Origin: an uncultured Collinsella sp.
GTDB taxonomy: Bacteria > Actinomycetota > Coriobacteriia > Coriobacteriales > Coriobacteriaceae
DNA length: 55,667 bases
Reading direction: 5' to 3'
Assembly: GCA_900546775.1 (NCBI GenBank)
Contig: UREM01000013.1
Span: 1 to 55,667 of the forward strand
Below are positions 26,369 to 35,592 of this stretch, one piece after another (the first letter of the stretch is position 1; each line of letters starts with the position of its first letter). The notes under the pieces are model-generated. The model did not search any database. It saw only the letters and a program-made list of their open reading frames with translations, and had not been told where the DNA came from. Made by a program: the position numbers and the translations under genes.

Positions 26369-29119
26369 TTAGGCGGAACGCTTGGCCTCGAGCTTGGCCT
26401 GGGCGGCAGCCAGGCGCGCGAGGGGTACGCGATAGGGCGAGCAGGACACGTAGTCCACGTCGGCCACGTTAAACAGGCCCTTGATGGACTTGGGGTCGCC
26501 GCCGTGCTCGCCGCACACGCCAAAGTGCATATCGGGATTGGTGGCGCGGCCCTTCTCGACGGCCAAGCGCACGAGCTCCAGCACCGCCGTGTCGATGGTC
26601 TCGAAGGGGTTGTCCTTCAGGATCTTCTTGTGCAGGTACAGCGGGATGAACTTGGCCTCGGCGTCATCGCGCGAGAAGCCAAAGGTCGTCTGGGTGAGGT
26701 CGTTGGTGCCAAAGCAGAAGAAGTCGGCATGATGGGCGATCTCGTCAGCGACCATGCAGGCACGCGGCAGCTCGAGCATCGTGCCCACGGGAATATTGAG
26801 CTCGACGCCTTCCTCGGCGGAAACCTCGGCGATCACGCGCTCGATAACCTCGCGGGTCTGGACATGCTCGGCCGTGATGGAAACGAGCGGAACCATGATC
26901 TCGGGGCGCGGGTCGACACCCTCCTTGATAAGGCGGGCAGCAGCCGTGGCGACGGCGCGAACCTGCATGAGCGGCAGATCGCTAAAGACGACGGACAGGC
27001 GCACACCACGCAGGCCCAGCATGGGGTTGGACTCGACCATGCTGTCAATGCGACGCAGGCGGGTGCGCAGGGCGGCAAGCTCTTCCTCGCTGGCGCCAGC
27101 GGCTTCCTTCTTGGTGATGGCGACCTCGAGCTCGCGAGGATCATCCAGGAACTCATGAAGTGGCGGATCGAGCAGGCGAACGACCACATCGCGACCGGAC
27201 ATGGTCTTGAACATCGCCAGGAAGTCCTCGGTCTGGACCTTGAGCAGGTCGGCCAGGGCCTGCTGCTTTACGGCCTCGTCATCGGACAGGATAAAGCTCT
27301 GGATGATGTTCTTGCGGTCGCCCAGGAACATATGCTCGGTGCGGCACAGGCCGATGGCTTCGGCGCCAAACTCGAGCGCGAGTGCAGCATCCTCGGGGTT
27401 GTCGGCGTTGACGCGCACGTGGTTGGCGTGGCCGCTGGTCTCGTCCAGACGGATCTCGTCGGCCCAGGACAGGATGGTGTCCAAGTCGCCGGTGAGCTCT
27501 GCAGAGACCAAGTCGACCGCGCCGTCGACGACGATGCCCTGGGTGCCGTCGATGGAGATGATGTCGCCCTCATGCAGCAGGCGGTCACTGCCCTCGATGT
27601 GCACGACCTTCTCGGCGGCGTCGATATGGAAGCTTTCGACACCGCAGACGCAGGGCGTACCCATGCCGCGGGCGATAACGGCGGCGTGGCTCGTCTTGCC
27701 ACCATGGCTCGTCAAGATACCCTCGGCAGCGACCATGCCCTTCAGGTCGTCGGGGTTGGTCTCCCAGCGAACCAGAATGACCTTGTGGCCCTCGTTGGCG
27801 CGCGCGACGGCGTCATCACTCGAGAACACGACCTCGCCCACGGCGGCACCGGGGCTGGCGTTAAGACCGGTAGCGAGCGCCTCGTACTTCTTGGAGGCGT
27901 CGAACTGCGGGTGCAGGAGCTGGTCGAGCTGTGCAGGGTCGATGCGGCTCACGGCCTCCTCGCGGGTGATGAGGCCCTCCTCGACCATCTCGATGGCGAT
28001 GCGCAGGGCGGCGGTGGCGGTGCGCTTGCCCACGCGGGTCTGGAGCATCCAGAGCTTACCCTGCTCGATGGTGAACTCGATATCGCACATATCGCGATAG
28101 TGGTCCTCAAGCGTCAGGAAGACACGCTCAAGCTCCTCACCTGCGGACTCGAGGCCTGGGGTGGTCTTGAGGTCGGCGATGGGCTCGGTGTTGCGGATGC
28201 CGGCGACGACGTCCTCGCCCTGGGCGTTGACCAGAAAGTCACCGTAGAACTCCTTGGTTCCGTCGGCCGGGTTGCGCGTAAAGGCGACGCCGGTCGCCGA
28301 GGTCTCGCCCTTATTGCCAAAGGCCATAGCCTGGACGTTGACGGCGGTGCCGAGCTCATCGGAAATGCCATGCTGCTTGCGGTAGATGCAGGCGCGCTCG
28401 TTCATCCAGCTGCCAAAGACGGCCTGGATGGCAAGGCGCAGCTGAAGCTCCGGGTCGTGCGGGAAGACGGGCTTGCCGTCAGCGACCTCGAGCTCGGGAT
28501 ACAGGGCAGCCTCGACGTTCTCGGAGAAGATGCCCTTGAAGGTCTCGACGAGTTCCTGCAGGTCCTCGGCCGAAAGCTCGGAATCGACGCGAACGCCGGC
28601 GACCAGGCGGGCCTGGGTCAGGGCATTCTCGAACAAGTCGGCATCGACACCCATGACGACGTTGGAGAACATCTGGATAAAGCGGCGGTAGCTATCCCAG
28701 GCAAAGCGCGGGTTTTGCGTCTGGGCGATAAGGCCCTGGACGGAATCGTCGTTGAGGCCCAGGTTGAGAACCGTGTCCATCATGCCGGGCATGGAGAACG
28801 GAGCGCCCGAGCGGACCGACACGAGCAGCGGATCAGAGGCATCGCCGAGCTTCTTGCCGCAGCGGGCCTCGAGGTCGACCTCGGCGGCAACGATCTCGTC
28901 GAGCGCGCCCTCCGGCCACACGTTGCCGGCGCCGGAGTACTCAACGCAAGTCTGGCAGGTAATGGTAAAGCCACCGGGAACCGGCAGGCCGATACGGCTC
29001 ATCTCGGCAAGGTTAGCGCCCTTGCCACCAAGCACGAAGTTCATGGACTTGTCGCCCTCGGTGACACAGGTGCCCTGGGCGTCGGTTCCAAAACGGTAAA
29101 CCCTCTTGCAATCGCTCAC
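26369..29119 (-). CDS. ppdK: Pyruvate, phosphate dikinase
   Basis: Interconverts pyruvate, ATP and phosphate with phosphoenolpyruvate, AMP and diphosphate; in anaerobes it supports PPi-dependent glycolysis or gluconeogenesis. The 916-residue protein is complete. An N-terminal ATP-grasp domain (VLGGKGANLAEM) is followed by the phosphohistidine domain GGKTSHAAVIARGMG (His478, with the neighbouring Thr that PpsR-type regulators phosphorylate) and a C-terminal PEP/pyruvate barrel with GLCRTEHMFL and the catalytic cysteine in FGVCGEHGGDP. The start is GTG 29119 after GGGGAAG. It stands downstream of its regulator ppsR but behind its own promoter region. Confidence 0.97.
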   Translation of the reverse strand: MSDCKRVYRFGTDAQGTCVTEGDKSMNFVLGGKGANLAEMSRIGLPVPGGFTITCQTCVEYSGAGNVWPEGALDEIVAAEVDLEARCGKKLGDASDPLLVSVRSGAPFSMPGMMDTVLNLGLNDDSVQGLIAQTQNPRFAWDSYRRFIQMFSNVVMGVDADLFENALTQARLVAGVRVDSELSAEDLQELVETFKGIFSENVEAALYPELEVADGKPVFPHDPELQLRLAIQAVFGSWMNERACIYRKQHGISDELGTAVNVQAMAFGNKGETSATGVAFTRNPADGTKEFYGDFLVNAQGEDVVAGIRNTEPIADLKTTPGLESAGEELERVFLTLEDHYRDMCDIEFTIEQGKLWMLQTRVGKRTATAALRIAIEMVEEGLITREEAVSRIDPAQLDQLLHPQFDASKKYEALATGLNASPGAAVGEVVFSSDDAVARANEGHKVILVRWETNPDDLKGMVAAEGILTSHGGKTSHAAVIARGMGTPCVCGVESFHIDAAEKVVHIEGSDRLLHEGDIISIDGTQGIVVDGAVDLVSAELTGDLDTILSWADEIRLDETSGHANHVRVNADNPEDAALALEFGAEAIGLCRTEHMFLGDRKNIIQSFILSDDEAVKQQALADLLKVQTEDFLAMFKTMSGRDVVVRLLDPPLHEFLDDPRELEVAITKKEAAGASEEELAALRTRLRRIDSMVESNPMLGLRGVRLSVVFSDLPLMQVRAVATAAARLIKEGVDPRPEIMVPLVSITAEHVQTREVIERVIAEVSAEEGVELNIPVGTMLELPRACMVADEIAHHADFFCFGTNDLTQTTFGFSRDDAEAKFIPLYLHKKILKDNPFETIDTAVLELVRLAVEKGRATNPDMHFGVCGEHGGDPKSIKGLFNVADVDYVSCSPYRVPLARLAAAQAKLEAKRSA

Positions 29120-29194
29120 GATACTTCCCCTTCCATGCGCTTACGCGCACGACCGTGGTAACGAATCGACCCGCCGGATGCAGGCCGTGAGGGA

Positions 29195-29223
29195 ACTATA
29201 CGGCGGGTTTTGGGCAGGCTTGA
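29195..29223 (-). promoter_or_regulatory. Possible ppdK promoter with a poor -35
   Basis: TATAGT is a good -10 element, but 17 bp upstream the -35 position reads TCAAGC, far from consensus. Arms CCCGCCG and CGGCGGG flank the -10. Such a promoter often needs an activator. Confidence 0.5.
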
Positions 29224-29241
29224 GCAGAGGGTGCGCGGTTT

Positions 29242-29280
29242 GGTAAACGTGCTAAAACAGGCGGTAAACGGTAGGTAAAG
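29242..29280 (+). promoter_or_regulatory. Phased GGTAAAC direct repeats upstream of ppdK
   Basis: GGTAAACG at 29242-29249 and 29263-29270 and GGTAAAG at 29274-29280 start 21 and 11 bp apart, that is on one face of the helix, about 55-92 bp upstream of the predicted ppdK start point. A related GGTTACC follows at 29283. The rest of 29120-29357 shows no gene. Confidence 0.5.
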
Positions 29281-29357
29281 TTGGTTACCTTATGAAGATA
29301 CCAACAAAGGAACTCGCAGGTCAGATGTAAGAAATACTGCTAAATCGGTTTATCATA

Positions 29358-29467
29358 AGTAGCTAATTTGGGATGGGGCTTTTTTAGCTGCCCCCGCAGG
29401 CAATCGGCCAAAGAGCTCGTAACCTCAGCCAGGGTAGCTAAAAAAGCCCCGTCCCAAATTAGCTACT
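29358..29467. repeat. Large inverted repeat (32-bp arms), dispersed-element-like
   Basis: Arms at 29358-29389 and 29436-29467 match over 31 of 32 bp, with a 46-bp centre. Each arm starts AGTAGCTAATTTGGGA and ends GGGGCTTTTTTAGCT when read inward. The right arm contains the ppsR stop codon. A related single arm is found at 37460-37490. It could act as a terminator, a small mobile repeat, or both. Confidence 0.7.
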
Positions 29468-30338
29468 TTTGTTGAGCGCGGCGGGCGGCACGGCGTGCTC
29501 TTGCCTCTTGAATCTCTTCGAGGTGAGCAATGATCTCGGCAGCGCTTTCCTCGATGGCTTTGCCGTCGGTACGCACTACAAAGCAGCCCAGGCGTTTCAT
29601 GAGCGCGCGGGCTTCCGCAAGCTCACTACGCACGCTCTCGGGCTCCGCATAGGAGCCGGCAACGGCACGGGCGTAGTCATCGCTCAAGCGGCTATCGCGA
29701 ATTTCGGAAATCACATCGACGGTCGAAATCAGGCCGAACAGGCGCATCGGGTCGACCTCATAAATCGACTTGGGCGGCTCCATGCCATGCGCCAGTGGGA
29801 CATTGGCGACCTTGTAGCCCTGATAGGCTAAATACATCGACAGCGGCGTCTTGGATGTACGCGACACACCCAGCAGCACGATATCGGCACCCGACAGATC
29901 GTCGCAACCACGACCGTCATCGTGCTCAACGAAATACTCCATGGCCTCGATACGATGGAAATAGCGGTCATCGGTCTTGTGAATCACGCCCGCAACGCCC
30001 TTGGGCGGCACACCGATGAGCGACGACAGCACGGCAAGCGTCGGGCCGATCAGGTCGACCGAACGGATATGCAGCATACCCAGGTAATCGAGCACGCGGG
30101 CGCGAAGCGCCGGATCGACAATGGTGTGGAACACGGCAATATCGCGATGGTCCGCATCGACGCGCGGCCCCACAAATGACTTGACCTGCTCCACAGAGGT
30201 CACCTTAGGCAGACGCAAAACACGAAAAGCCCCTTCATCAAATTGCCCGGACGCCGCAAGCACCACCTCACAAGCGGTATCACCGAGCGAGTCGGAGATA
30301 ACGATAACGGTGGGACGAGCGGTGACCGGGCAATCCAT
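29463..30338 (-). CDS. ppsR: Pyruvate phosphate dikinase regulatory protein (bifunctional kinase/phosphorylase)
   Basis: DUF299-family enzyme that inactivates PPDK by ADP-dependent phosphorylation of a threonine next to the catalytic histidine and reactivates it by phosphorolysis. The 291-residue protein has the P-loop-like GVSRTSKTP (157-165), FHTIVDPALR and the C-terminal helical, basic tail. ATG 30338 follows AAAAGGAG. Its target gene ppdK is the next one downstream, which supports the PPDK rather than the PEP synthase version. The stop codon lies in the arm of a repeat. Confidence 0.92.
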   Translation of the reverse strand: MDCPVTARPTVIVISDSLGDTACEVVLAASGQFDEGAFRVLRLPKVTSVEQVKSFVGPRVDADHRDIAVFHTIVDPALRARVLDYLGMLHIRSVDLIGPTLAVLSSLIGVPPKGVAGVIHKTDDRYFHRIEAMEYFVEHDDGRGCDDLSGADIVLLGVSRTSKTPLSMYLAYQGYKVANVPLAHGMEPPKSIYEVDPMRLFGLISTVDVISEIRDSRLSDDYARAVAGSYAEPESVRSELAEARALMKRLGCFVVRTDGKAIEESAAEIIAHLEEIQEARARRAARRAQQK

Positions 30339-30372
30339 GCGGGGCTCCTTTTGCGCTTATGCGCAGGCTGGC

Positions 30373-32469
30373 TTACTTTTTGCGGGCAAGCTCACCGATG
30401 TTGGCGATGCCGGAGAAAACGGCCTCGAAGCGGTTGAGCAGCTTAAGGCGATTATCGCGAAGCTGCTCGTCCTTGTCCATGACCATGACCTCGTCGAAGA
30501 AGCGGTCGATGGGGGCACGCAGGGCGGCGAGGGCAGCAAATGCGGCCGGGTAGTCCTCGGCAGCAAGGGCGGCATCGACAGCGGTCTGAGCAGCCTCGGA
30601 GGCGTCGGCGAGCGCGAGCTCGACCTCGCCCATCAGGCTGCGGTCATACTCCGCACCCAGCTCGGGCTTGGAGATGTGCGCGGCACGGGCATAGGCGGTA
30701 GCCAGGTTGTCAAAGGTCTCGGCATCATTCTTGCGGGCCTCGTCGAGGGCGGCGCAGCGGGCGAAGAAGACGGACGGGGCGATGATGTGCACCGCGGAGA
30801 CGGCGGCAACGGTATCGGCCGGAATCTTTTCGTCGCGGGCCATGCTCACCAGGCGGCCATGGAAGAAGTCACGAACCTGCTGGGCGACCTCGGCGGCGTC
30901 GAACTCAATGCCCTGCTCGCTGTAAAGCTGCAGAGCAAAGTCAATCAGCGACGTGGGGTCGATCGGCAGACGGTCGCGCAGGATGTTGATGATGCCGATA
31001 GCGGCACGACGCAGCGCGTAGGGGTCGGAGGAGCCGGTCGGAGGCTCGCCGATGGCAAAGATACCGGCGATGGTATCGAGCTTGTCGGCGCAGGCCACGA
31101 TGCAGCCAGCGGTGCCCTCGGGCAGCTCGTCGCCGGCAAAGCGGGGACGATAATGATCGCGAATGGCGTGGGCGACCTCGTCGTTCTCCCCCATCGCGGT
31201 CGCGTAGTAACCGCCCATCACGCCCTGCTGGCTCGTGAACTCGACGACGGCGTTGGACACCAGGTCGGCCTTGCACAGGTGCGCGGCACGGCCGGCGTCG
31301 GCTGCCAGGTGAGCACCCAGGTGCGCCTCACGGGCGATAGCGAGCGCGAGCTGCTCGATGCGCTCGGACTTGGCGAGCACGCTACCGAGCTTCTCCTGGA
31401 AGGCAACCTTGGACAGACGCTCACGGAACTCGTCGAGGGAGATCTTCAGGTCCTCCTCGTAGAAGAACTTAGCGTCGTCCAGACGGGCGCGCACGACGCG
31501 CTCGTTACCGTCGATCACTCGCTCGGCGTTCTCGGGCTTGCTGTTGGAGACGACCACGAACTCACGCGTCAGCTTGCCCTCGCCGTCATAGATCGGGAAG
31601 TAGCGCTGGTTGGTGAGCATGGACTCGCAGATAATCTCGTGCGGGACCTTGAGGAACTCCTCGTCGAAAGTACCGACGAGCACCGTCGGCCACTCGCAGA
31701 GGTTAATGACCTCCTCAAAGACCTTCTTGGGCGTATCGACATGGCAGCCGGGGCGAGCGGTCTCGACCTCGGAGATACCGGCAAGGATGGCCTCGCGACG
31801 GCGCTCGGCAGAAAGCACGCCGGCGTCCTCGAGTACCTGCTCGTAGGCGGCGGGGCTGGCGACAACGTGGTCACCGGGGCCGAGCACGCGATGGCCGCGC
31901 GTGGTGTTGCCGCTCGTCACGTCGGCAAATGACACAGGCACAACATCCTCGCCCAGAAGGCAGCAGATCCAACGGACCGGACGAACAAAGGTCGCGTGCT
32001 CGTGGCCCCAGCGCTGAGAGCGGTAGTTGGGCCACTGCAGGCCGGCGATGGTCTTCTCGCACAGAGCGGTCAGAATCGGCGTAGCCGGTGCGGAAGGGAT
32101 ATTCTTCTCGGCAAAGACGTACTCGCGGCCGTCGGTGTCCTCGCGACGGACCAGATCCTCGGCAGCCACACCGCACTTGCGGGCGAAGCCCTGGGCGGCC
32201 TTGGTGGCGTTACCGTCAGCGTCGAAGGCGATGTTTGCCGCGGGGCCACGCTTGACCTCGTGAACCTCATCGGTCGCGGTGGCAACGTCGGCAACGAGCG
32301 CAGCCAGGCGACGCGGGCTCGAGATCACGCGGACCTCGCCGTGGGCCAGACCGGCCTCGTCGAGACCCTTGGCGATCATGGTACCAAGCCGCTTGACGGC
32401 ATTGTTCAGCGGTGCAGAGGGCATTTCCTCCGTACCGATCTCAAACAGGAAATCCTTAGCGTCTGCCAT
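30373..32469 (-). CDS. glyS: Glycyl-tRNA synthetase beta subunit
   Basis: tRNA-binding and catalytic partner of GlyQ in the bacterial alpha2-beta2 enzyme. The 698-residue protein begins with FLFEIGTEEMPSAP and has SSPRRLAALV, GLQWPNYRSQRWG, and the C-terminal anticodon-binding domain. It is three bases downstream of glyQ. Confidence 0.96.
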   Translation of the reverse strand: MADAKDFLFEIGTEEMPSAPLNNAVKRLGTMIAKGLDEAGLAHGEVRVISSPRRLAALVADVATATDEVHEVKRGPAANIAFDADGNATKAAQGFARKCGVAAEDLVRREDTDGREYVFAEKNIPSAPATPILTALCEKTIAGLQWPNYRSQRWGHEHATFVRPVRWICCLLGEDVVPVSFADVTSGNTTRGHRVLGPGDHVVASPAAYEQVLEDAGVLSAERRREAILAGISEVETARPGCHVDTPKKVFEEVINLCEWPTVLVGTFDEEFLKVPHEIICESMLTNQRYFPIYDGEGKLTREFVVVSNSKPENAERVIDGNERVVRARLDDAKFFYEEDLKISLDEFRERLSKVAFQEKLGSVLAKSERIEQLALAIAREAHLGAHLAADAGRAAHLCKADLVSNAVVEFTSQQGVMGGYYATAMGENDEVAHAIRDHYRPRFAGDELPEGTAGCIVACADKLDTIAGIFAIGEPPTGSSDPYALRRAAIGIINILRDRLPIDPTSLIDFALQLYSEQGIEFDAAEVAQQVRDFFHGRLVSMARDEKIPADTVAAVSAVHIIAPSVFFARCAALDEARKNDAETFDNLATAYARAAHISKPELGAEYDRSLMGEVELALADASEAAQTAVDAALAAEDYPAAFAALAALRAPIDRFFDEVMVMDKDEQLRDNRLKLLNRFEAVFSGIANIGELARKK

Positions 32470-32472
32470 GGC

Positions 32473-33384
32473 TTACGCCACCTCGCCTTCCTGGTCGGCA
32501 TTCTCGTTGACTCCGGCGACCTCGGCCATGTAGGCCTCGCAGCACGCCTTGGCGACGGCGCGGACGCGCAGGATGTAGTTGGCACGCTCGACCGCGGACA
32601 GGGCGCCGCGGGCATCGAGCAGGTTGAAGGCGTGACTGCACTTCATGACACAGTCGTACGCCGGCAACGGCAGCTTGCGCTCCAGGCAGGAATGGCACTC
32701 GGCCTCGTAGTCGTCAAACTTCTGACGCATCATCTCGACGTTGGCGACCTCAAAGTTATAGGCACTGAACTCGCGCTCGTTCTCGAGGAACACGTCGCCG
32801 TAGGTCATGGGCGTGCCGTCGGGCAGATAGCTCCACACCAGATCGTAGACCGAGTTGACGCCCTGAGCGTACATGGCGATACGCTCCAGGCCATAGGTTA
32901 TCTCGACGGGCACGGGGTCGACCTCGATACCGCCCACCTGCTGGAAGTACGTGAACTGCGTGACCTCCATGCCGTTGAGCCAGACCTCCCAGCCAAGGCC
33001 CCAGGCGCCCAGCGTCGGGCTCTCCCAGTCGTCCTCGACAAAACGGACGTCATGGTCGTTGGGGTCCAGGCCAATGGCAGCAAGAGACCCCAGGTAAAGC
33101 TCCTGAGCATTAACCGGAGAGGGCTTAATGAGCACCTGAAACTGATAGTAGTGCTGCATGCGGTTAGGGTTCTCGCCGTAGCGGCCGTCGGCGGGACGGC
33201 GGCAGGGCTGCGCATAGCAGGTGCGCCATTCGGCGGGACCGAGCGAGCGCAGCGTGGTCGCGGTATGGAAGGTACCGGCACCGACCTCGGAGTCATAGGG
33301 CTGCATAATGACGCAGCCCTGCTCGCCCCAGTACTGCTGGAGGCGCAGGATGATGTCTTGGAAGGAAAGCGATGAAGCGTTCAT
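32473..33384 (-). CDS. glyQ: Glycyl-tRNA synthetase alpha subunit
   Basis: Class II catalytic core of the tetrameric synthetase. The 303-residue protein has the signature [44 protein letters not shown] and [22 protein letters not shown] 33384; there is a purine-rich GAGGGG about 14 bases upstream and a closer AGAGG. Only 59 bp separate it from lepB, so there is no room for a T-box. A TATAGT lies in the gap, but no matching -35 is seen. Confidence 0.96.
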   Translation of the reverse strand: MNASSLSFQDIILRLQQYWGEQGCVIMQPYDSEVGAGTFHTATTLRSLGPAEWRTCYAQPCRRPADGRYGENPNRMQHYYQFQVLIKPSPVNAQELYLGSLAAIGLDPNDHDVRFVEDDWESPTLGAWGLGWEVWLNGMEVTQFTYFQQVGGIEVDPVPVEITYGLERIAMYAQGVNSVYDLVWSYLPDGTPMTYGDVFLENEREFSAYNFEVANVEMMRQKFDDYEAECHSCLERKLPLPAYDCVMKCSHAFNLLDARGALSAVERANYILRVRAVAKACCEAYMAEVAGVNENADQEGEVA

Positions 33385-33443
33385 GCCTCTAATATCCCCT
33401 CGTCGAAACGATTACACGGTTAGGTACTGTACTATAGCGGTTT

Positions 33444-34007
33444 TTAGTCGATAGCGCCCAGACGGTTAAGCGGCCAGTAACGCACGAGCGCCACGGCGAT
33501 CAAATCAGAGCGATCAACGGGACCAAAGTAGCGTGAGTCGGCTGAGTTCTCGCGGTTGTCGCCCATCACCCACACGCAGCCGTCGGGGACGGTGTAGGGA
33601 TAGCTCACCTGGGCGGCGGGCGCCTGGACCGAAAGCGGCCAGCTCATGCCGGTCGTATAGTCCTCATCGAGCGCCTGGCCGTCGACGACGACCTTGCCGT
33701 CCTGAAGGTCGACCGTCTGACCGGCCGTGGCGATGACGCGCTTTACCAGCACGCCATGCTCGGACGTGGCATCGGGGTTATGGAACACCACGATATCACC
33801 CTGTTTGACGGGCTGACCGAGCTCGAGGCTCACCTTTTGTGCCAGGATCTGGTCGCCAATCTCGATCGTGTCCTCCATGGAGCCGGTGGGCACCACAAAG
33901 GGCTCGACCACAAAGGTGCGGATCAGGAAGGTGGCCACGAGCGCGATTGCGATGACCGCGATCCACTCAAAGGCGCCCCTCAACGCGGAATGCTGCGATG
34001 GAACCAT
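33444..34007 (-). CDS. lepB: Signal peptidase I
   Basis: Membrane serine protease that removes signal peptides after Sec or Tat export. The 187-residue protein has one N-terminal membrane helix (about 12-33), the catalytic serine in PTGSMEDTI, the lysine in VLVKRVIA and GDNRENSADSR. ATG 34007 lies five bases after GAGGAG; the upstream GTG at 34013 is less likely. Its start overlaps the end of trmD closely. Confidence 0.95.
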   Translation of the reverse strand: MVPSQHSALRGAFEWIAVIAIALVATFLIRTFVVEPFVVPTGSMEDTIEIGDQILAQKVSLELGQPVKQGDIVVFHNPDATSEHGVLVKRVIATAGQTVDLQDGKVVVDGQALDEDYTTGMSWPLSVQAPAAQVSYPYTVPDGCVWVMGDNRENSADSRYFGPVDRSDLIAVALVRYWPLNRLGAID

Positions 34008-34009
34008 TC

Positions 34010-34768
34010 TCACTCCTCGCTCTGCGAATACGAAGCGTCCAGAATCTCCTGCGCGTATGCGCGCTCCTGGGACGTAAGCCGCGCCGTCTCGATCAGGTCG
34101 GGACGCCAGCGGCAGGTGCGCTCGATGGCATTCTTACGGCGCCAGGCGTCAACCTTGGCATGGTCACCGCTCACGAGCACCGGCGGCACGCCCTCGCCGT
34201 TGAATTCAGCAGGGCGAGTGTACTGCGCATACTCGAGCAGGCCTCCGTCCTCGGCGGTCGAGAACGACTCGTCGACGTTGCTCATCTCGTCACCAAGGGC
34301 GCCGGGAATCAGGCGTACGACGGCATCGGCAACGACCATAGCGGGAAGCTCGCCGCCCGTGAGCACGTAATCGCCGATCGACAGGCGCTCGTCGGCATAC
34401 GCATAGGCACGCTCGTCGACACCCTCGTAACGGCTGCACACAAACAGCAAGCGCTCGCTTTTGAGCAGGCGCTCGGCCACATGCTGTGTAAAGGGCTCGC
34501 CACAGGGGGTAAAAAACACCACGGTGGGCTTAGGGCCCTCGGAGCTAATAGCCTCGATGGCCTCGGCAATAGGCTCGACCTTCATGAGCATGCCCTGCCC
34601 GCCGCCGTACGGCTCGTCATCGACGGTACGATGGCGGTCGTGCGTCCAGTCGCGCAGGTTATACGCCTTAAAATCAAAAAGGCCGGCCTTGCGGGCGCGG
34701 CCCAAAATCGACGTGGACATGACGGGCTCAAACATCTCGGGAAAGACCGAAAGGGTCTCAATCAGCAT
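34010..34768 (-). CDS. trmD: tRNA (guanine-N1-)-methyltransferase
   Basis: Makes m1G37 next to the anticodon, which prevents frameshifting. The 252-residue knotted (SPOUT) enzyme has LSVFPEMFEP, DDEPYGGGQGM, CSRYEGVDERA, and the SAM-binding SIGDYVLTGGELPAM. It is 10 bp downstream of rimM in the conserved rpsP-khpA-rimM-trmD operon. Confidence 0.97.
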   Translation of the reverse strand: MLIETLSVFPEMFEPVMSTSILGRARKAGLFDFKAYNLRDWTHDRHRTVDDEPYGGGQGMLMKVEPIAEAIEAISSEGPKPTVVFFTPCGEPFTQHVAERLLKSERLLFVCSRYEGVDERAYAYADERLSIGDYVLTGGELPAMVVADAVVRLIPGALGDEMSNVDESFSTAEDGGLLEYAQYTRPAEFNGEGVPPVLVSGDHAKVDAWRRKNAIERTCRWRPDLIETARLTSQERAYAQEILDASYSQSEE

Positions 34769-34778
34769 GTTGTCCTCC

Positions 34779-35300
34779 CTACTTGTCCATATCGATCAGG
34801 CCGTCCATAACGTGGACGGAAATTGTTCCTGTGTCGGGAAGATCGAGCACAACCTGCTCGATCACGGGAATCAGTACCTCGCCGTACCGATCACCCTCGA
34901 CAACCCAAACATCGTTAGCGGGCGTCGACATGATCTCGACGATCGTGCCGAGCGAACCGAAGCGCTCGTCGACCACCTCGCGACCCATCAGGTCGGTATA
35001 GGCGGCGTCGAGTGAATCGAGCTCAAAATCGTCACGATTTGCCAACACATAGCATCCCGTGATGCCCTCGGCGGCCGTCAAGTCGTCAATGCCCTCAAAC
35101 GAGACCAGATCGCCATCGCCCGTATCGGTGACGGACACGACCGTGCAAAAGCGGTCGCGCTTGAGCGCCGGCGGCGTCAGGGCGACGCGCATACCCGGCT
35201 CTAATACAGAAGGAAGCCCCCGCAGCGGCTGCGCGAGGACCTCCCCCTTCCTTCCGTGCGGCTTGACCACACGGGCGATGTTTTTGTACTGGGACCTCAA
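34779..35300 (-). CDS. rimM: 16S rRNA processing protein RimM
   Basis: Assists maturation of the 30S head and binds S19. The 173-residue protein has the N-terminal RimM barrel (ARVVKPHGRKGEVLAQP) and the C-terminal PRC-barrel-like domain (LMGREVVDERFGSLGTI). The start is TTG 35300, with AGGA in front. Confidence 0.94.
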   Translation of the reverse strand: MRSQYKNIARVVKPHGRKGEVLAQPLRGLPSVLEPGMRVALTPPALKRDRFCTVVSVTDTGDGDLVSFEGIDDLTAAEGITGCYVLANRDDFELDSLDAAYTDLMGREVVDERFGSLGTIVEIMSTPANDVWVVEGDRYGEVLIPVIEQVVLDLPDTGTISVHVMDGLIDMDK

Positions 35301-35304
35301 GGTC

Positions 35305-35589
35305 CTAGCCCAGAACCTCTACCTCGACAGCAGTGTCGAGGCGAGCGGCCAGTGCACGGGCGAGCGTGCGAATGGCCTTGATGGTACGGCCACGACGGCC
35401 GATGACCTTAGCGACGTCATCCTCGGCGACCGAAACCTCGATCGTAGAGGCGTCGTCACCATCGATGACCTCAAGGCTCACGGAATCCGGGTCGTCGACG
35501 ATCTGAACAACGAGATATTCGACGAGATCGGCGATGCGATCTGAGAGCATTGCCTCACCCTCGAGCTGTGCAGCGTCAACCTCAGGCAC
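35305..35589 (-). CDS. khpA: KH-domain RNA-binding protein KhpA
   Basis: Small RNA chaperone; in Gram-positive bacteria KhpA pairs with KhpB and affects cell elongation. The 94-residue protein is a single KH domain with the RNA-binding loop GRRG (64-67) in AKVIGRRGRTIKAIR. The start is GTG 35589 after GAGGAG. It lies three bases after the rpsP stop. Confidence 0.94.
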   Translation of the reverse strand: MPEVDAAQLEGEAMLSDRIADLVEYLVVQIVDDPDSVSLEVIDGDDASTIEVSVAEDDVAKVIGRRGRTIKAIRTLARALAARLDTAVEVEVLG

Positions 35590-35592
35590 GAT

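Noticed and set aside
26504..29161. 885-residue open frame antisense to ppdK
   Set aside because: It is the GC-codon shadow of ppdK; its composition is Gly/Leu/His/Asp-rich with no recognised domain, and it has no ribosome binding site in context.
33385..33443. A T-box leader before glyQ
   Set aside because: Only 59 bp separate lepB and glyQ, far too short for a T-box, and no T-box sequence is seen.
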